This document shows positions 55,101-63,669 of a stretch of DNA of 64,000 nt, piece by piece; position 1 is the first letter of the stretch, and each line of letters begins with the position of its first letter. This stretch comes from Symbiodinium natans. Its lineage: Eukaryota > Sar > Dinophyceae > Suessiales > Symbiodiniaceae. The notes under the pieces were generated by a model. That model was not told where the DNA came from and did no database searches. It was given only the letters and a program-made list of their open reading frames with translations. The translations under genes and the position numbers were made by a program. The stretch covers positions 15,001 through 79,000 of the forward strand of contig CAJNDS010000731.1 of the NCBI GenBank assembly GCA_905221605.1. Reading direction: 5' to 3'.

Positions 55101-58100
55101 CAGCTGCCTCAAGGAGATTGTCTGCGACAGCCTCGAGGCTAGGGTCGGCCCCAAGAACCTCTAGGCTTTCAGCGACAGCCTGCGCCTTGCTTACTGCCTT
55201 CTTAGCCTGTGCCTCCTCGCGTTCTGTGCTTACCAGCTTGGCAAAACGCTCGCGGCAAACTTCGATATGCTTGACTGCCTTACCTCTACATGCTTTACAA
55301 CCAGGAGTTTCCCCAAAGCGAATTATTCGCTCGACAGTTATGTAGACCCCTTTAACTTTAGGATCCCTTTTGAAAGGAGCTGGGGCCTCACCTGTTGGAG
55401 GAAAGGGAACCTCGCGAACGGGGAAGTCTGGGAGTGCAGAGCGCGCGGCAGGACCTTCAAGGACTGTGCCGTCCACAAGTGCCTTGCGCGTGGCATTTGC
55501 AAGAGGGAAGATGGGCTCGCCCTCTTCGACAAATAATTCAGGTTCAGGAACATCAATGACGCTGACTTCTCGCTTGTTGCGGAAAGCATGGTAATCGAGT
55601 ACGCGAGTGACTCCGCGGTACCTCATACCAGCATCAATTCGCCATCCAAGGAACAAGGCTGGTGACATGTTGGGCTCTAACGTTAGCTTGGAAAGTTTTG
55701 TCCTATACCAAACTAGCTGGCCAAAACAAAGCCTCATCCCTGAGAAGGGTTCCTTTGTCAAGGCTTCCCACTGAGTGACACCTGTTCCGGTGTTTGCAGT
55801 CCTATCAAAGGACAAGGACAAGCACGCGAACGGGAATGAGTAAGTGTGAAAGTCATAGGGCAAACCGCTTTGCAAGTGAATGGCTCTACAACACTCTTTC
55901 TCTTCTCTCACGTCTCGCTCTAGCGCCGCGTTGTGCGGCCACCTATTAGGGAGAGAGGTGTCGGGGATTAAGCCTACTTCCTCGGCTGCTGTCTTTAGCT
56001 CGCCTGCTTCATCCATTTTGATGAGACAGGTGGGTGCAAGCTCGGAGGCCTTGAGGCCCATGAAGTGGCGGTAGTTGCGTGCATGCTGCTGTGCGCCACG
56101 GCGCGTCATAGGATACGCAATCCTAGCGCCTGAGAAGACATCCCTAATGACGTGGTGTGACTTAACCCCCCCTGTTCCTATACCTCGATGGTCGTCTCCT
56201 TTCGCGAGGATGACGTCATCAGTGGCAAGTTGCTGAAAGGAAGCAGTGGGAACGTCAATCAGGTCATCAGCCTTCCCATCCGGCTTGCGAGCGATACGCA
56301 TGGAGGTCGTCTTTGCGACATGGCAGATTTTGCAGAAAGGATTCTTTGGAAAGTGAGTGCGCAAGTGCTTTGCAGAGGTGGCCTCAGTTCTGAGAGCCTC
56401 TTCACGGGAAGGCTCTTCTGGCTGTGCATGAGGTGGCGCGCCAACGGCTGCGCCCTCTGCAGGTGCAGGCTCCGGAGGGAGGCCTGCTTCGGCGCGGACT
56501 CGGGCAACTTCTTTTGACATGTCTGCACTGCCATCAAGCGCTAGCAAATCTTGAATGGCGTGTTCAGGCAAGTCGGGAGATGGTTCTTCGGCAGCTGACT
56601 CACCTTCAGCGCCTATGCCAAAAAGCTGCTCTCTGGTCTCTTCTGCAAGTGCATTTGCGTCTACAATGTGGGCATCTTCGTCGCTATCTCCGATCTCTGT
56701 CGGTTCATACCCCTCTGGAGGAGGTATCTCGCCGATAGACACTGCATCGTCTTCCGCTGGAGCGGGAGAAGCGGAGGCAACGACAGGACTTAGGCTGGAG
56801 GAGGAAGGGTAAACGGTGGGCTTGAGCTCTTCGTCAAACTGAGGAACGTACTCTACAACCCTTGTGGCGTTTATCCTAGCCTTCCTAGGGACTTTGAGCC
56901 TACACCTGTGTACGTCTTGCTTTGGCACGAGGTACGGCTGGCTTTCCCTAGGATCCCAAACGAAGAGAGAGCCTTCGTCGAGGACGGCCTTTCCAACAGA
57001 GAATGCGGGAGGACACTCTTTGAGGACATAGACCTGCTCGGCGCTTGGGAGGATACGGCTACCCTCGAACGCAACGCTGTGAGTGCCTTCTCGCGCCCCG
57101 CCTCCAGTTGCAAAACCAACAGGCGTGTCGGTCTTGCGGACGCACGCGAGCGCCCTGGAGGACAAAGCTTGTCTGCCTATGAGATGCCTGCCGGCTGCGG
57201 TATCCCAAAGCCACGTGACTTTGTTGTCACTGGGAACGTGCATGGGCATTGCGCTGAGGAGTGGAGCTGTCGCGGCGTTGGCCTTTGCCTTAGCTTTCGG
57301 CTTCGCTTTTGCTAATGACTTTGGTTTAGGACCCTTATACTTGTTGTTGTCGTCATGGAGGAAGGGGCACGGACTGCCCTTGCACGCACCATACGCATAA
57401 AACATGCATGGGGTCTTCGCCTTCTCAGCGTCGGACATTTGACTGGCACGGCGGACCTGTTCGGACCTAGGTGTGGTGTTCCCATCGCCGCCCTTGTTCC
57501 CACCGCCGCGAGTACCCCTAGGGGTGCCGTTGCGTGGGGTGCCATTGCCCTTGCCCTTGCCACCTTTGGGAGTAGCAGCAGGGTTTGCCGGGACTTCCTC
57601 GCTGCCCTTTGCCTTCTTCTTCTTCTTTTCCTTTTTGGGCTTTCCATCAGGCTTGGCTGGAGCAGCCGGTGTGGTCGGAGGGGCAGGATTCGCAGGAGTC
57701 CTGGCGTCCTGACCTTTTGACGTCGACGTCAAAACCTCGGGTTTGCCCTGAAGGTTCTTATCGAACTCGTTCCTGTTGACCTTTTGCTGGTGCAACTCGA
57801 GAACGATGTCGACCCGATTCCACAGCCACTTGCAGGTTCTCCTGTGTGACCCCGGCCTAGCTTCCCGAGCTTTCTCAATTTTGGGCTTGAGCGCGTTGTT
57901 CTTATCAAGCTCATCTATGAGATGATTGAACATTGTGCTTTCTTTGGGAAGCTCATCTACGGGAATGGTGGCAAGTACATACTGATACTTGTCGCGAAAT
58001 GCTTCAAGATGATGCGGACCATCCCCGGCAAGCCTAATGTTGAGGAGGTTGCGTTCGCCTAGCATACCTATACGGTCATGCTCCAGCTGAAAATGCTTGA

Positions 58101-59988
58101 AGATAGCGCGCAGCATGCAGCGCCCATTGGGCATGCCACCAGTGTCTATGCGCTCTCTTTCGACCATCTGCTGAAACAGGAGCCCAAAGCGGCCCTTTCT
58201 ACAAACCTTAAGTAGCTTGGCTGCAATCTCTCTTTGAAGGCGAGGAAACCTTTGATCCCGGATCAGCTCCTGGTCCGTCTTTGTCAGACAGTCCTGAGCC
58301 CAGATGTACACTTCATTGCCGGGAGAACGCTGCACGCGCCCTATGGCAACAAGTGCCTGGTTGATGAAACCTCTTGCCTGTCCTGCATTCTCAGGAGGAC
58401 TTGGGAAGGTGAGATCAGAAATGGCTTTAACCCTAATGACCTCTTCTTCTTCATCTGCTGGCGACTTTGCGGCCGATGCTGATGCGCTTAGAGCTTTCCC
58501 TTCATCATCTTCGTCACCACCGCCCCCACCACCACCACCTTGGTTCATGGTGAGATGTGGACAGTCCACTTCCGCATGGCCGCGGCTGCCACACATTCGG
58601 CACGTAGGATGCTTAGGCGAGTTCGAGGAACTCGAACTGGACGATGAGGAGCTTGTGCTCGGCGGACCTGGAGGTCCTGGAGCGGATGCACCTCCTGCAG
58701 CTTGCAGGTTTCCAAGCAAGTGAAGGTATGGGATATCGGCTGGCGCACTAGAGGATTGGGCTCCTCCAGTTTGTGTTGGTGCGCTCTGGCCAGCTGCACC
58801 CCCTGCGTTGTGCTGGGTTTGCGGTGCTGCATTTTGAGCCATTACAACTTCAGCTAATCCCTTTACCAACTTTGCAAGCTCGTCAACCCGAAGTTCCAAA
58901 CCACTATTTGGCAAGGTAGCTTCCTGAACATCTTGTGTCATGGCTACCTGAATCCCCGGTGCGCTGCTGGCTGCACCCTCTCGGGGCAAGGGCAAGGCAT
59001 CTGGTTGCGCAGACGCAGTCGGGGTTTGTGCCCCGGAACCTGCAGCGACAGGGATGGCAATTGGGTGAGAAACCGTAGCATTTGGGCTTTGCGCGGGCGA
59101 GAAGGCGGGCTGCGGAAAGGATTGAGGGACTTCGTCGGGAACAAACATTGTTGGAGTTCCCATAGGAAGAGGGGTAGGAGGATAAACCTCAAAACCCTGA
59201 TCCCTAGCAACCATAAGTTGTTCCGTTAAGGCGCTTACGCGGGACAATGTCTCAGCGCGAACTGTCGAAAGCTCAGCGCGCAATGCCTCTACCTCACGGG
59301 ACATCTCTGTGTTGCGAATTTCCGACATCCTCCACCTTTCTCTGGCATCCTTCATAGCATTTTCGGCTTCGACCCTCGCGTATTCGGCTTGCTGTGCCTG
59401 TGAGGAAGCCTCGGCAATTCTTCGCTGAGCCTCTGCGTCCATTGAGGACAACGCTTGGTTAGCCTGAAGCCTTAGGACCTCTTCCCTTTGTTGGGCGTTG
59501 GTCAGTGCGCATTGTGCTGCACTCGCTATGTTGGATGCTTGAGCACGGAGTGACTCTTCGTACTGAGCAACTTGTTCTGCTTGCTGCTGTTGTTCTTGCG
59601 CCGCTCGGGCCGCGATGCTTTGAACAGCCTCACGCGCTTGCTGGGTGATGAACTGTTCACGCTCCGCATAGTGCTGTGCCGCGGACGCCGCTTCTAGAGC
59701 TACTCCTGAGGCATGGCTCGCCTGCTGAATGGCTGCACCTGCTAGGAAGGTAGCTTGCGTTGCGCTTAGCTCCGGTGCCCTATTGGGGGTACCCGATGAC
59801 GATGACGCCTCAGCAGGACCGATACGCATTGGGGTTCGGGCTTGTTGCTGCCTACTACGTACTATCGTGGAAGCTGCAGGAACTAGAGCGTGCCTATTCC
59901 TTATGGGTGGTGCCAGATCGGGGTCGCTGAAGGAATCATGCGTTGACCTAGACCTGGGATCTGAAGGTGGGGACATGCCTGACGCCAT
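52156..59988 (-). CDS. Gag-Pol polyprotein with methyltransferase-like domain
   Basis: It is one uninterrupted frame. The open frame begins at a TTG at 60027, but the first ATG is at 59988 (MASGMSPPSDPRS), giving about 2610 residues. In order: an Ala/Gln-rich coiled coil (about 100-280); a CCHC knuckle CRMCGSRGHAEVDC (about 470); a Gag-like helical region (about 525-750); a CCCH finger CMFYAYGACKGSPCPFLH (about 865); protease WDTAAG (about 927); integrase zinc region HLRTHFPKNPFCKIC (about 1219) and catalytic core, with D in ATDDV, D in KMDEAGEL and E in NAALERDVREEK; a methyltransferase-like segment (about 1710-1925, SLPCTSGCPW); reverse transcriptase with TYVDDLTLSG (about 2233); and RNase H (YVDADFAG, STTESEIVSL). 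All catalytic residues of copia Pol appear intact. Placing the knuckle before the Gag-like core is unusual. Confidence 0.93.
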   Translation of the reverse strand: MASGMSPPSDPRSRSTHDSFSDPDLAPPIRNRHALVPAASTIVRSRQQQARTPMRIGPAEASSSSGTPNRAPELSATQATFLAGAAIQQASHASGVALEAASAAQHYAEREQFITQQAREAVQSIAARAAQEQQQQAEQVAQYEESLRAQASNIASAAQCALTNAQQREEVLRLQANQALSSMDAEAQRRIAEASSQAQQAEYARVEAENAMKDARERWRMSEIRNTEMSREVEALRAELSTVRAETLSRVSALTEQLMVARDQGFEVYPPTPLPMGTPTMFVPDEVPQSFPQPAFSPAQSPNATVSHPIAIPVAAGSGAQTPTASAQPDALPLPREGAASSAPGIQVAMTQDVQEATLPNSGLELRVDELAKLVKGLAEVVMAQNAAPQTQHNAGGAAGQSAPTQTGGAQSSSAPADIPYLHLLGNLQAAGGASAPGPPGPPSTSSSSSSSSSSNSPKHPTCRMCGSRGHAEVDCPHLTMNQGGGGGGGGDEDDEGKALSASASAAKSPADEEEEVIRVKAISDLTFPSPPENAGQARGFINQALVAIGRVQRSPGNEVYIWAQDCLTKTDQELIRDQRFPRLQREIAAKLLKVCRKGRFGLLFQQMVERERIDTGGMPNGRCMLRAIFKHFQLEHDRIGMLGERNLLNIRLAGDGPHHLEAFRDKYQYVLATIPVDELPKESTMFNHLIDELDKNNALKPKIEKAREARPGSHRRTCKWLWNRVDIVLELHQQKVNRNEFDKNLQGKPEVLTSTSKGQDARTPANPAPPTTPAAPAKPDGKPKKEKKKKKAKGSEEVPANPAATPKGGKGKGNGTPRNGTPRGTRGGGNKGGDGNTTPRSEQVRRASQMSDAEKAKTPCMFYAYGACKGSPCPFLHDDNNKYKGPKPKSLAKAKPKAKAKANAATAPLLSAMPMHVPSDNKVTWLWDTAAGRHLIGRQALSSRALACVRKTDTPVGFATGGGAREGTHSVAFEGSRILPSAEQVYVLKECPPAFSVGKAVLDEGSLFVWDPRESQPYLVPKQDVHRCRLKVPRKARINATRVVEYVPQFDEELKPTVYPSSSSLSPVVASASPAPAEDDAVSIGEIPPPEGYEPTEIGDSDEDAHIVDANALAEETREQLFGIGAEGESAAEEPSPDLPEHAIQDLLALDGSADMSKEVARVRAEAGLPPEPAPAEGAAVGAPPHAQPEEPSREEALRTEATSAKHLRTHFPKNPFCKICHVAKTTSMRIARKPDGKADDLIDVPTASFQQLATDDVILAKGDDHRGIGTGGVKSHHVIRDVFSGARIAYPMTRRGAQQHARNYRHFMGLKASELAPTCLIKMDEAGELKTAAEEVGLIPDTSLPNRWPHNAALERDVREEKECCRAIHLQSGLPYDFHTYSFPFACLSLSFDRTANTGTGVTQWEALTKEPFSGMRLCFGQLVWYRTKLSKLTLEPNMSPALFLGWRIDAGMRYRGVTRVLDYHAFRNKREVSVIDVPEPELFVEEGEPIFPLANATRKALVDGTVLEGPAARSALPDFPVREVPFPPTGEAPAPFKRDPKVKGVYITVERIIRFGETPGCKACRGKAVKHIEVCRERFAKLVSTEREEAQAKKAVSKAQAVAESLEVLGADPSLEAVADNLLEAAAESAVAPPASEEPAPSPASASSPPLIVASGAALPPSSATRTVLTEATCGYRSGVPVFGMPAPLPCFGKPRVKNKRHRKRAAKGSKLTTCFEYACSEHSMLGRVHAELGVPHVRLSENTLNVSDPVVAEQLHVQLKACPNSHLWASLPCTSGCPWHRVGLSQHGDTYRTKLRLKVKASQRLFSKFASHAETALACGADVTFEWPRNSDSWKRADVQAFFKKHPCFREVNFDGCRLGVVGQEQQPVKKPWRLMTTSDAIVKSFSGLHCNHGPKDHAKPRGKVLEKTGFYTQSMCELIAYALNPSLKRKVIPAMPVIPCTTDNEHRQKEQELKHVSSLAGLEDLAVALEGDEKAHELLTEIVDLNALICQVCDLPKSPSSAPEVNALVTKLLSRAEMLASPQALEAIRAEADGLRAVPVWDETNPREYRDVQSEARRTGAKVHFGKLMSIASIKFWELAQHLQKMKGRIVYRGDCAKDEEGAAAVYRELGANPTSVQGLNACLAYGALPGNQSSAADAIKAYVQALLKSKFQTWIELPPELRPTWWRERFVRPVVLLLRALYGHPEAGGLWEKHLKEVLQGLGGYELQEYPGNFWFPETQLLLSTYVDDLTLSGPQEHHQPFWEKLCSLVDVEPPEPVYRILGRNHYVINAPAESSENAALGALKGAVVLDMYDYAQQTVDLYTGITGTKSLKAAQTPFCPEGSLVPSDDEVTGELAPNACKILMKALWLGRLARPDIIKPIGDLATRVQSWTRNNDKQLHRLICYINSTKTHRLVGTVQDNPGELHLALYVDADFAGEKVDAKSTSGGYLVLKGPNSFFPLAWVCKRQTSTSRSTTESEIVSLAHSLFSEGLPALQLWQTLLGQDGIRLVIHEDNQATIIVAKKGYSPKLRHIQRTHKVNLGSIAEQLDQEDVELTYVDTNLQAADIFTKALPPNKWDNALKLLGIRQKLPEVLVDIRDLHLKPGSGPKTQHAQGAAAGAPCT

Positions 59989-60674
59989 GTCGGGTTCACG
60001 TCCCCTTGGGCCAATGGTTTGTGCCAAAACGCCCTTAACTTCAAATCACCACACCCCCAAACAGAACCTTAGGGAAACCCTTAGGGACTTAGGGAGGCTC
60101 GCCTCTCTTTTCGCAGGCGGCGCGGACGGAAGCTTCAGCGGCGCGCACTGTGGCAGCACCCCGAGCGACAAAGAACGAAAGAGAACAAGAGACGCGCTGT
60201 CTCTATGGCGCAAAATGCGCAGTGCAAAAGTGTTGTGAAAGATGGACAACCAGGAAACCACTAACCCAAATCCAAAAGCACTAGGACCCTAAAGCCCCGG
60301 TGCGCTTGGAGCAGCACCCTATGGAGGGGCTGCAGCGGAAGTGCGTTGGGCGTGGCGGCCCGGATGCAGAGGGAGAATGTGTTGGGCACGGCGGCCCTGA
60401 CGCAAAAGATGTGATGGGCGCGGCGGCCCTTTGGCGAAGGATGCTTGCACCTAGGTGACCCCTACCCAACCCAAGGCTTTAAACCTTATGGCTTGTGCTT
60501 CTTGGGCAGCACCCGTTTTGGGCGCAACACGGTATTGGGATGTGTGGGCTCGGCCACCCGGGCTGTAGCAGGTAAAAGAAGACGGAGGCAGTTAAACCCG
60601 AGCACCCTTAACCTATTAAGTAGGTTTGGTGCGCTATGGGAGCAGCACCCTGGGGCGCTGGAGCGGGCAACCTT
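59989..60674 (-). other. Spacer between the two retrotransposon ORFs
   Basis: About 690 nt separate the ORF1 stop from the Gag-Pol ATG. The spacer contains three diverged copies of a unit with GGCGGCCC (about 60350-60430) and copies of GGAGCAGCACCCT (60308, 60650; variant at 60505), a motif that also recurs inside ORF1 (62908, variants at 61468, 61775 and 62123). No intron or ribosomal-frameshift signal is evident. Confidence 0.5.
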
Positions 60675-63323
60675 TTACCTCCAACTGTGACGCGGCTCTG
60701 CTCGAGGGTCTCGGACGTACTCGCTCGGTGTGAGCGCGCGTGCTAGGGGAGCGTTATGCCGCCCCACTCGGCGCAGGTCAGACGCGAGCTGTGTAAGCAA
60801 GTGCCCTATTGACCTGGTCGTGCCTGGCTCGTTCGCCCTGTAGGTCCAACAGCCAGTGCGACTGGATTCCTCCAGAATTTGGAGATTGTCGTCGACGATT
60901 GCCGACGTAGGCGGACTGTATGTGTGAAGCAGCACTGCTTTCCCACCTGCACCAGTGCGGCTGAAGCACTGTTGGTACCTAACGCTGCTGTTTGCACTGA
61001 TGTCTTGGAGCGCTTTTAGCAGCTCCCTTTGCGCGGGCACAAGACACGTTTGCTCGTAAGTATGTGCGTTCGCGTGACCCGTAAACGACAATATCTGGAC
61101 GTTAATGGGCCTGAATTCCAGTGCAAAGTCTCGAAAGTCAGCGATGAAGCTAGGACCGAACTTCTGCCCTTTCTCCTGCCAATCCAAGGACAAGGTATCC
61201 TTCCAATCCAGCACAACGGTAATGGGTCTTCGACTATCTGGATTGACGGCCGGAGGCGAAGATATTGGATTGGGTGGAAGCAGCTGCGTTGGAGGCGAGG
61301 CAAGACCTGGGTTCGCTGCCTGGCTCTGATGCCAATGATGGTAAGCCTGCCTTTGGGCGTGAACCGGCTCAACACTTCCAGGCGGTGCCTTCCTGGGCAC
61401 AGGCGGGGTAAAACCCTTCCGCAGGGGAGCTAAGTAAACCTCGCTAGGGGGACCCTTATATGTTGGCGCGCTTGCGGCAGCACCCTTTGCCTTAGGTGGA
61501 GGGCCGGGTGCTATCTTATAGGGAACCCCTTGACGGTCGGTTGGGGGTACCTTATAACGGGGCGCTGCTACCTGAGGCGCAAGTGCCTTTGCCGTTGGTG
61601 AACCCCGCTCCCTGGCTGTTAATGGGGCTGCAACAAAAACGTTGTCTGTCCGATCGCCTGTGGACCTGGCACGGCCTGTGGAAGTGCCCTTGGCTGCGGC
61701 TGCAGGGGACGAGGACCGTCCGCGTTGAGCTGGCCCTGCCTTTTGCTTGACCTCAGCCTGGGGACCTTGGTGCGCTTTGGGCGCAGCAGCACCCTTTGCC
61801 AAAAGCACAACCTTGGGAGAAGCGGCCTTTGCAGCTCTGGCCTCCCTCTCGGCCCAAATGGTAGCCCTAGACAAAAGCGAAAGTGGCTCGGCCTCGGCCT
61901 CTTGTGCTGGGCGGCAAGGAAGGTGTGGAGCAGGACGCTTTGCAGGCGGTGGCTGCGGTGGAGTTCTGGCGACACGAAGGACCCCCTTTGCAGCAGGAGG
62001 GCGGGCACTGGCACCTTGAGTTAGGGTAACCTTAGGGTTGGAGGCTATCCTAGGTGCAACCAGGCGCGGAGCAATCTCGCCCTCGTAAGGTTGGGCCTCG
62101 TCAGGGTTCTGCGGCAAATTAGGCAGCACCCTTGAGGTTGCAGGAGACTCGGTGCGCCGGACCTTGGTGGAAGGGAGAGGGGCGGACGCGGGCCTACGCC
62201 TGGAACCTTTTGCCTGCTGCTCGCCAAAGGTGGCGTCTTCTTCGGCAGTTCCTATGGTGTGTTGTTCTACGCCGCGAGGAACACCAGGCTGACGATGTGA
62301 GCGTCTATAGGACGCAGGATATAACCAAGCCTCGTCAGGGAGCTCGTGCTCCTCACCACTGAACTCCTGTGAGCTTGTTTCCCCTTCGTTCTGAGGATGT
62401 GGGTCAGTTATGGCGACAGGAACTGAGGGTGGTCCTGACTGCCTGACCCACACTCCCGAGGAATCGATCCTCACAGTAGGAAAGGCTTTGGTCGGAGGAT
62501 GGAGGATTAGGGGTTGACCACGTGCACTTAAACGGCTTGAGGAGGAGGCCTTAGGGTCACCCGGGGGGGACCTAGATCTAGGAGAACCCGAACCAGGGCG
62601 AAGCGGCTGATAAATGCTCTCAGGCTCAGACTTCACTTCTTCGTCCTGATCCAGCTCCTCTTCCTCACCTCCTTCCTGATGCGCAACTCCTACGTCTTCG
62701 ACCGCACTTTCAGGGGCGACGTGCTCCTCCACACTAACCGTTGGCTGCGATGAACTCACCTCGTCGTCAACGTTGCCACCTGCGCGCTCAAGTTCCGGTG
62801 CTTCGTCAGGCGATGCGTCAGGGGCCTCGGGCGCTTCAGCGTGCGGTGCGGCCGGCTCCGGCGCTGCAAGAGCAACAGGTGCACCTGCGGCCACTGCCGG
62901 TGCGCTTGGAGCAGCACCCTGGACAGTGTCCGCAGGTGCTGGTCCTGGCCCTTGCCGCGCAGGAGCTGCGGCCTTTGCTGCTGCCTTGGCCCTTGGTTTC
63001 GGAACGGGATCGTAACGACCAATGCCTGCCCGCTGCGCGTGCTCAAGGCGCCGCAATGGGCGATAGTAGCGCGCCAGCTGTCCCCACACGGTGAGGGCCC
63101 GAAGGCTATGAACCGAAGCGTCCACTTCAAACTCCTCCGCGAAGGTGCTCAGCAAGTTGGAAAGTTCGGCTGTGGCGTGGTCCCACGGTATGCGCGACAA
63201 GCTCGCTCTAAATATCTGCCAGGCCTGGTCAATCACGAGGTCCTGGTTCTGATAATAGTCGCGCTTTCGTGTCTTTACTCCTCCCCGGGTACCGCGAGTT
63301 GGTTGCGGAGGCTGTTGTTGCAT
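60675..63323 (-). CDS. Retrotransposon ORF1: 882 residues with C-terminal HAD-like domain
   Basis: The ATG at 63323 starts 91 nt inside the 5' LTR. Residues 20-105 are a helical region (DQAWQIFRASLSRIPWDHAT, LRALTVWGQLARYYRPLRRL). Residues 110-690 are Ala/Pro-rich and disordered, with an acidic block. Residues about 696-860 resemble the HAD fold: motif I VVLDWKDTL, motif II ILSFTGH, a Lys before motif IV (GGKAVLLHTY) and motif IV AIVDDN. In motif I the second Asp of the usual DxDxT is Lys, so phosphatase activity is doubtful. Such an ORF before Gag is not part of standard copia elements. It could be an RNA-binding or chromatin-tethering factor; the function is unknown. Confidence 0.8.
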   Translation of the reverse strand: MQQQPPQPTRGTRGGVKTRKRDYYQNQDLVIDQAWQIFRASLSRIPWDHATAELSNLLSTFAEEFEVDASVHSLRALTVWGQLARYYRPLRRLEHAQRAGIGRYDPVPKPRAKAAAKAAAPARQGPGPAPADTVQGAAPSAPAVAAGAPVALAAPEPAAPHAEAPEAPDASPDEAPELERAGGNVDDEVSSSQPTVSVEEHVAPESAVEDVGVAHQEGGEEEELDQDEEVKSEPESIYQPLRPGSGSPRSRSPPGDPKASSSSRLSARGQPLILHPPTKAFPTVRIDSSGVWVRQSGPPSVPVAITDPHPQNEGETSSQEFSGEEHELPDEAWLYPASYRRSHRQPGVPRGVEQHTIGTAEEDATFGEQQAKGSRRRPASAPLPSTKVRRTESPATSRVLPNLPQNPDEAQPYEGEIAPRLVAPRIASNPKVTLTQGASARPPAAKGVLRVARTPPQPPPAKRPAPHLPCRPAQEAEAEPLSLLSRATIWAEREARAAKAASPKVVLLAKGAAAPKAHQGPQAEVKQKAGPAQRGRSSSPAAAAKGTSTGRARSTGDRTDNVFVAAPLTARERGSPTAKALAPQVAAPRYKVPPTDRQGVPYKIAPGPPPKAKGAAASAPTYKGPPSEVYLAPLRKGFTPPVPRKAPPGSVEPVHAQRQAYHHWHQSQAANPGLASPPTQLLPPNPISSPPAVNPDSRRPITVVLDWKDTLSLDWQEKGQKFGPSFIADFRDFALEFRPINVQILSFTGHANAHTYEQTCLVPAQRELLKALQDISANSSVRYQQCFSRTGAGGKAVLLHTYSPPTSAIVDDNLQILEESSRTGCWTYRANEPGTTRSIGHLLTQLASDLRRVGRHNAPLARALTPSEYVRDPRAEPRHSWR

Positions 63324-63402
63324 GAACCCCGGGAAAGTGACACGACACTTGGTGCGCCAAAGGCTGCACCCAAAACGGTCTCACAACCGCAGCTTAAAGC
63401 TA

Positions 63403-63415
63403 CGGCTGATAACCA
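63403..63415 (-). other. Candidate primer-binding site
   Basis: On the sense strand TGGTTATCAGCCG starts at the last base of the 5' LTR. It begins TGG like sites that pair with a tRNA 3' CCA. It resembles but does not equal the common initiator-Met site (TGGTATCAGAGC). The primer tRNA is not identified. Confidence 0.45.
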
Positions 63416-63640
63416 GTTAAGTGAGCCCCAAACACAGGAGGGAGGTGATCCCAAGGGAAGAGGCAACAGACGAAACCTCAACCCAACCTGAACAGAAAGG
63501 GGCTTCACTACAAGACTGTGTCTTTTCCGTCTTGAGCCAAAGATGTCGGTGAAGTCGGACCTGGGCAAGTGAGACACACTAGTCTTACAGGTTGCTAAGG
63601 GCTACCCTGAAGGGGGCTCGGGAGTCGTGTTCTTTTAACT
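63415..63640 (-). repeat. 5' LTR (226 bp)
   Basis: It is identical to the LTR at 51825-52050. Transcription of the element should start inside it and run leftwards. I see no clear TATA-type promoter. Confidence 0.95.
63531..63550 (-). other. SL-like sequence in the 5' LTR
   Basis: It lies at nt 91-110 of the LTR in the sense direction, identical to the 3' LTR copy. Here it could sit at or near the 5' end of the element's RNA. Confidence 0.65.
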
Positions 63641-63645
63641 GTTTC
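63641..63645. repeat. Target-site duplication, right copy (GTTTC)
   Basis: It matches 51820-51824. Removing the element would rejoin GGCA-GTTTC-ACCCC. Confidence 0.9.
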
Positions 63646-63669
63646 ACCCCACAGTTTTAGTAAGCTTTT

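Larger units (their letters stand above)
51825..63640 (-). mobile_element. Complete Ty1/copia-type LTR retrotransposon, 11.8 kb
   Basis: The element is flanked by the 5-bp duplication GTTTC and bounded by two identical 226-bp LTRs. It carries a polypurine tract at the inner edge of the 3' LTR and two long ORFs. Gene order in Pol is protease, integrase, methyltransferase-like, reverse transcriptase, RNase H; integrase before RT defines the copia type. Identical LTRs and intact ORFs mean recent insertion and a potentially active copy. The length is about twice a typical copia element because of the added upstream ORF, a long Gag and the extra domain. Confidence 0.95.

Noticed and set aside
52469-59210. 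Plus-strand ORFs inside the retrotransposon
   Set aside because: They are shadows of the intact 2.6-kilo-residue polyprotein on the minus strand.
63403-63415. Initiator-Met tRNA primer-binding site
   Set aside because: The site differs from the usual TGGTATCAGAGC by an insertion and further changes, so I report it only as a candidate with an unknown tRNA.
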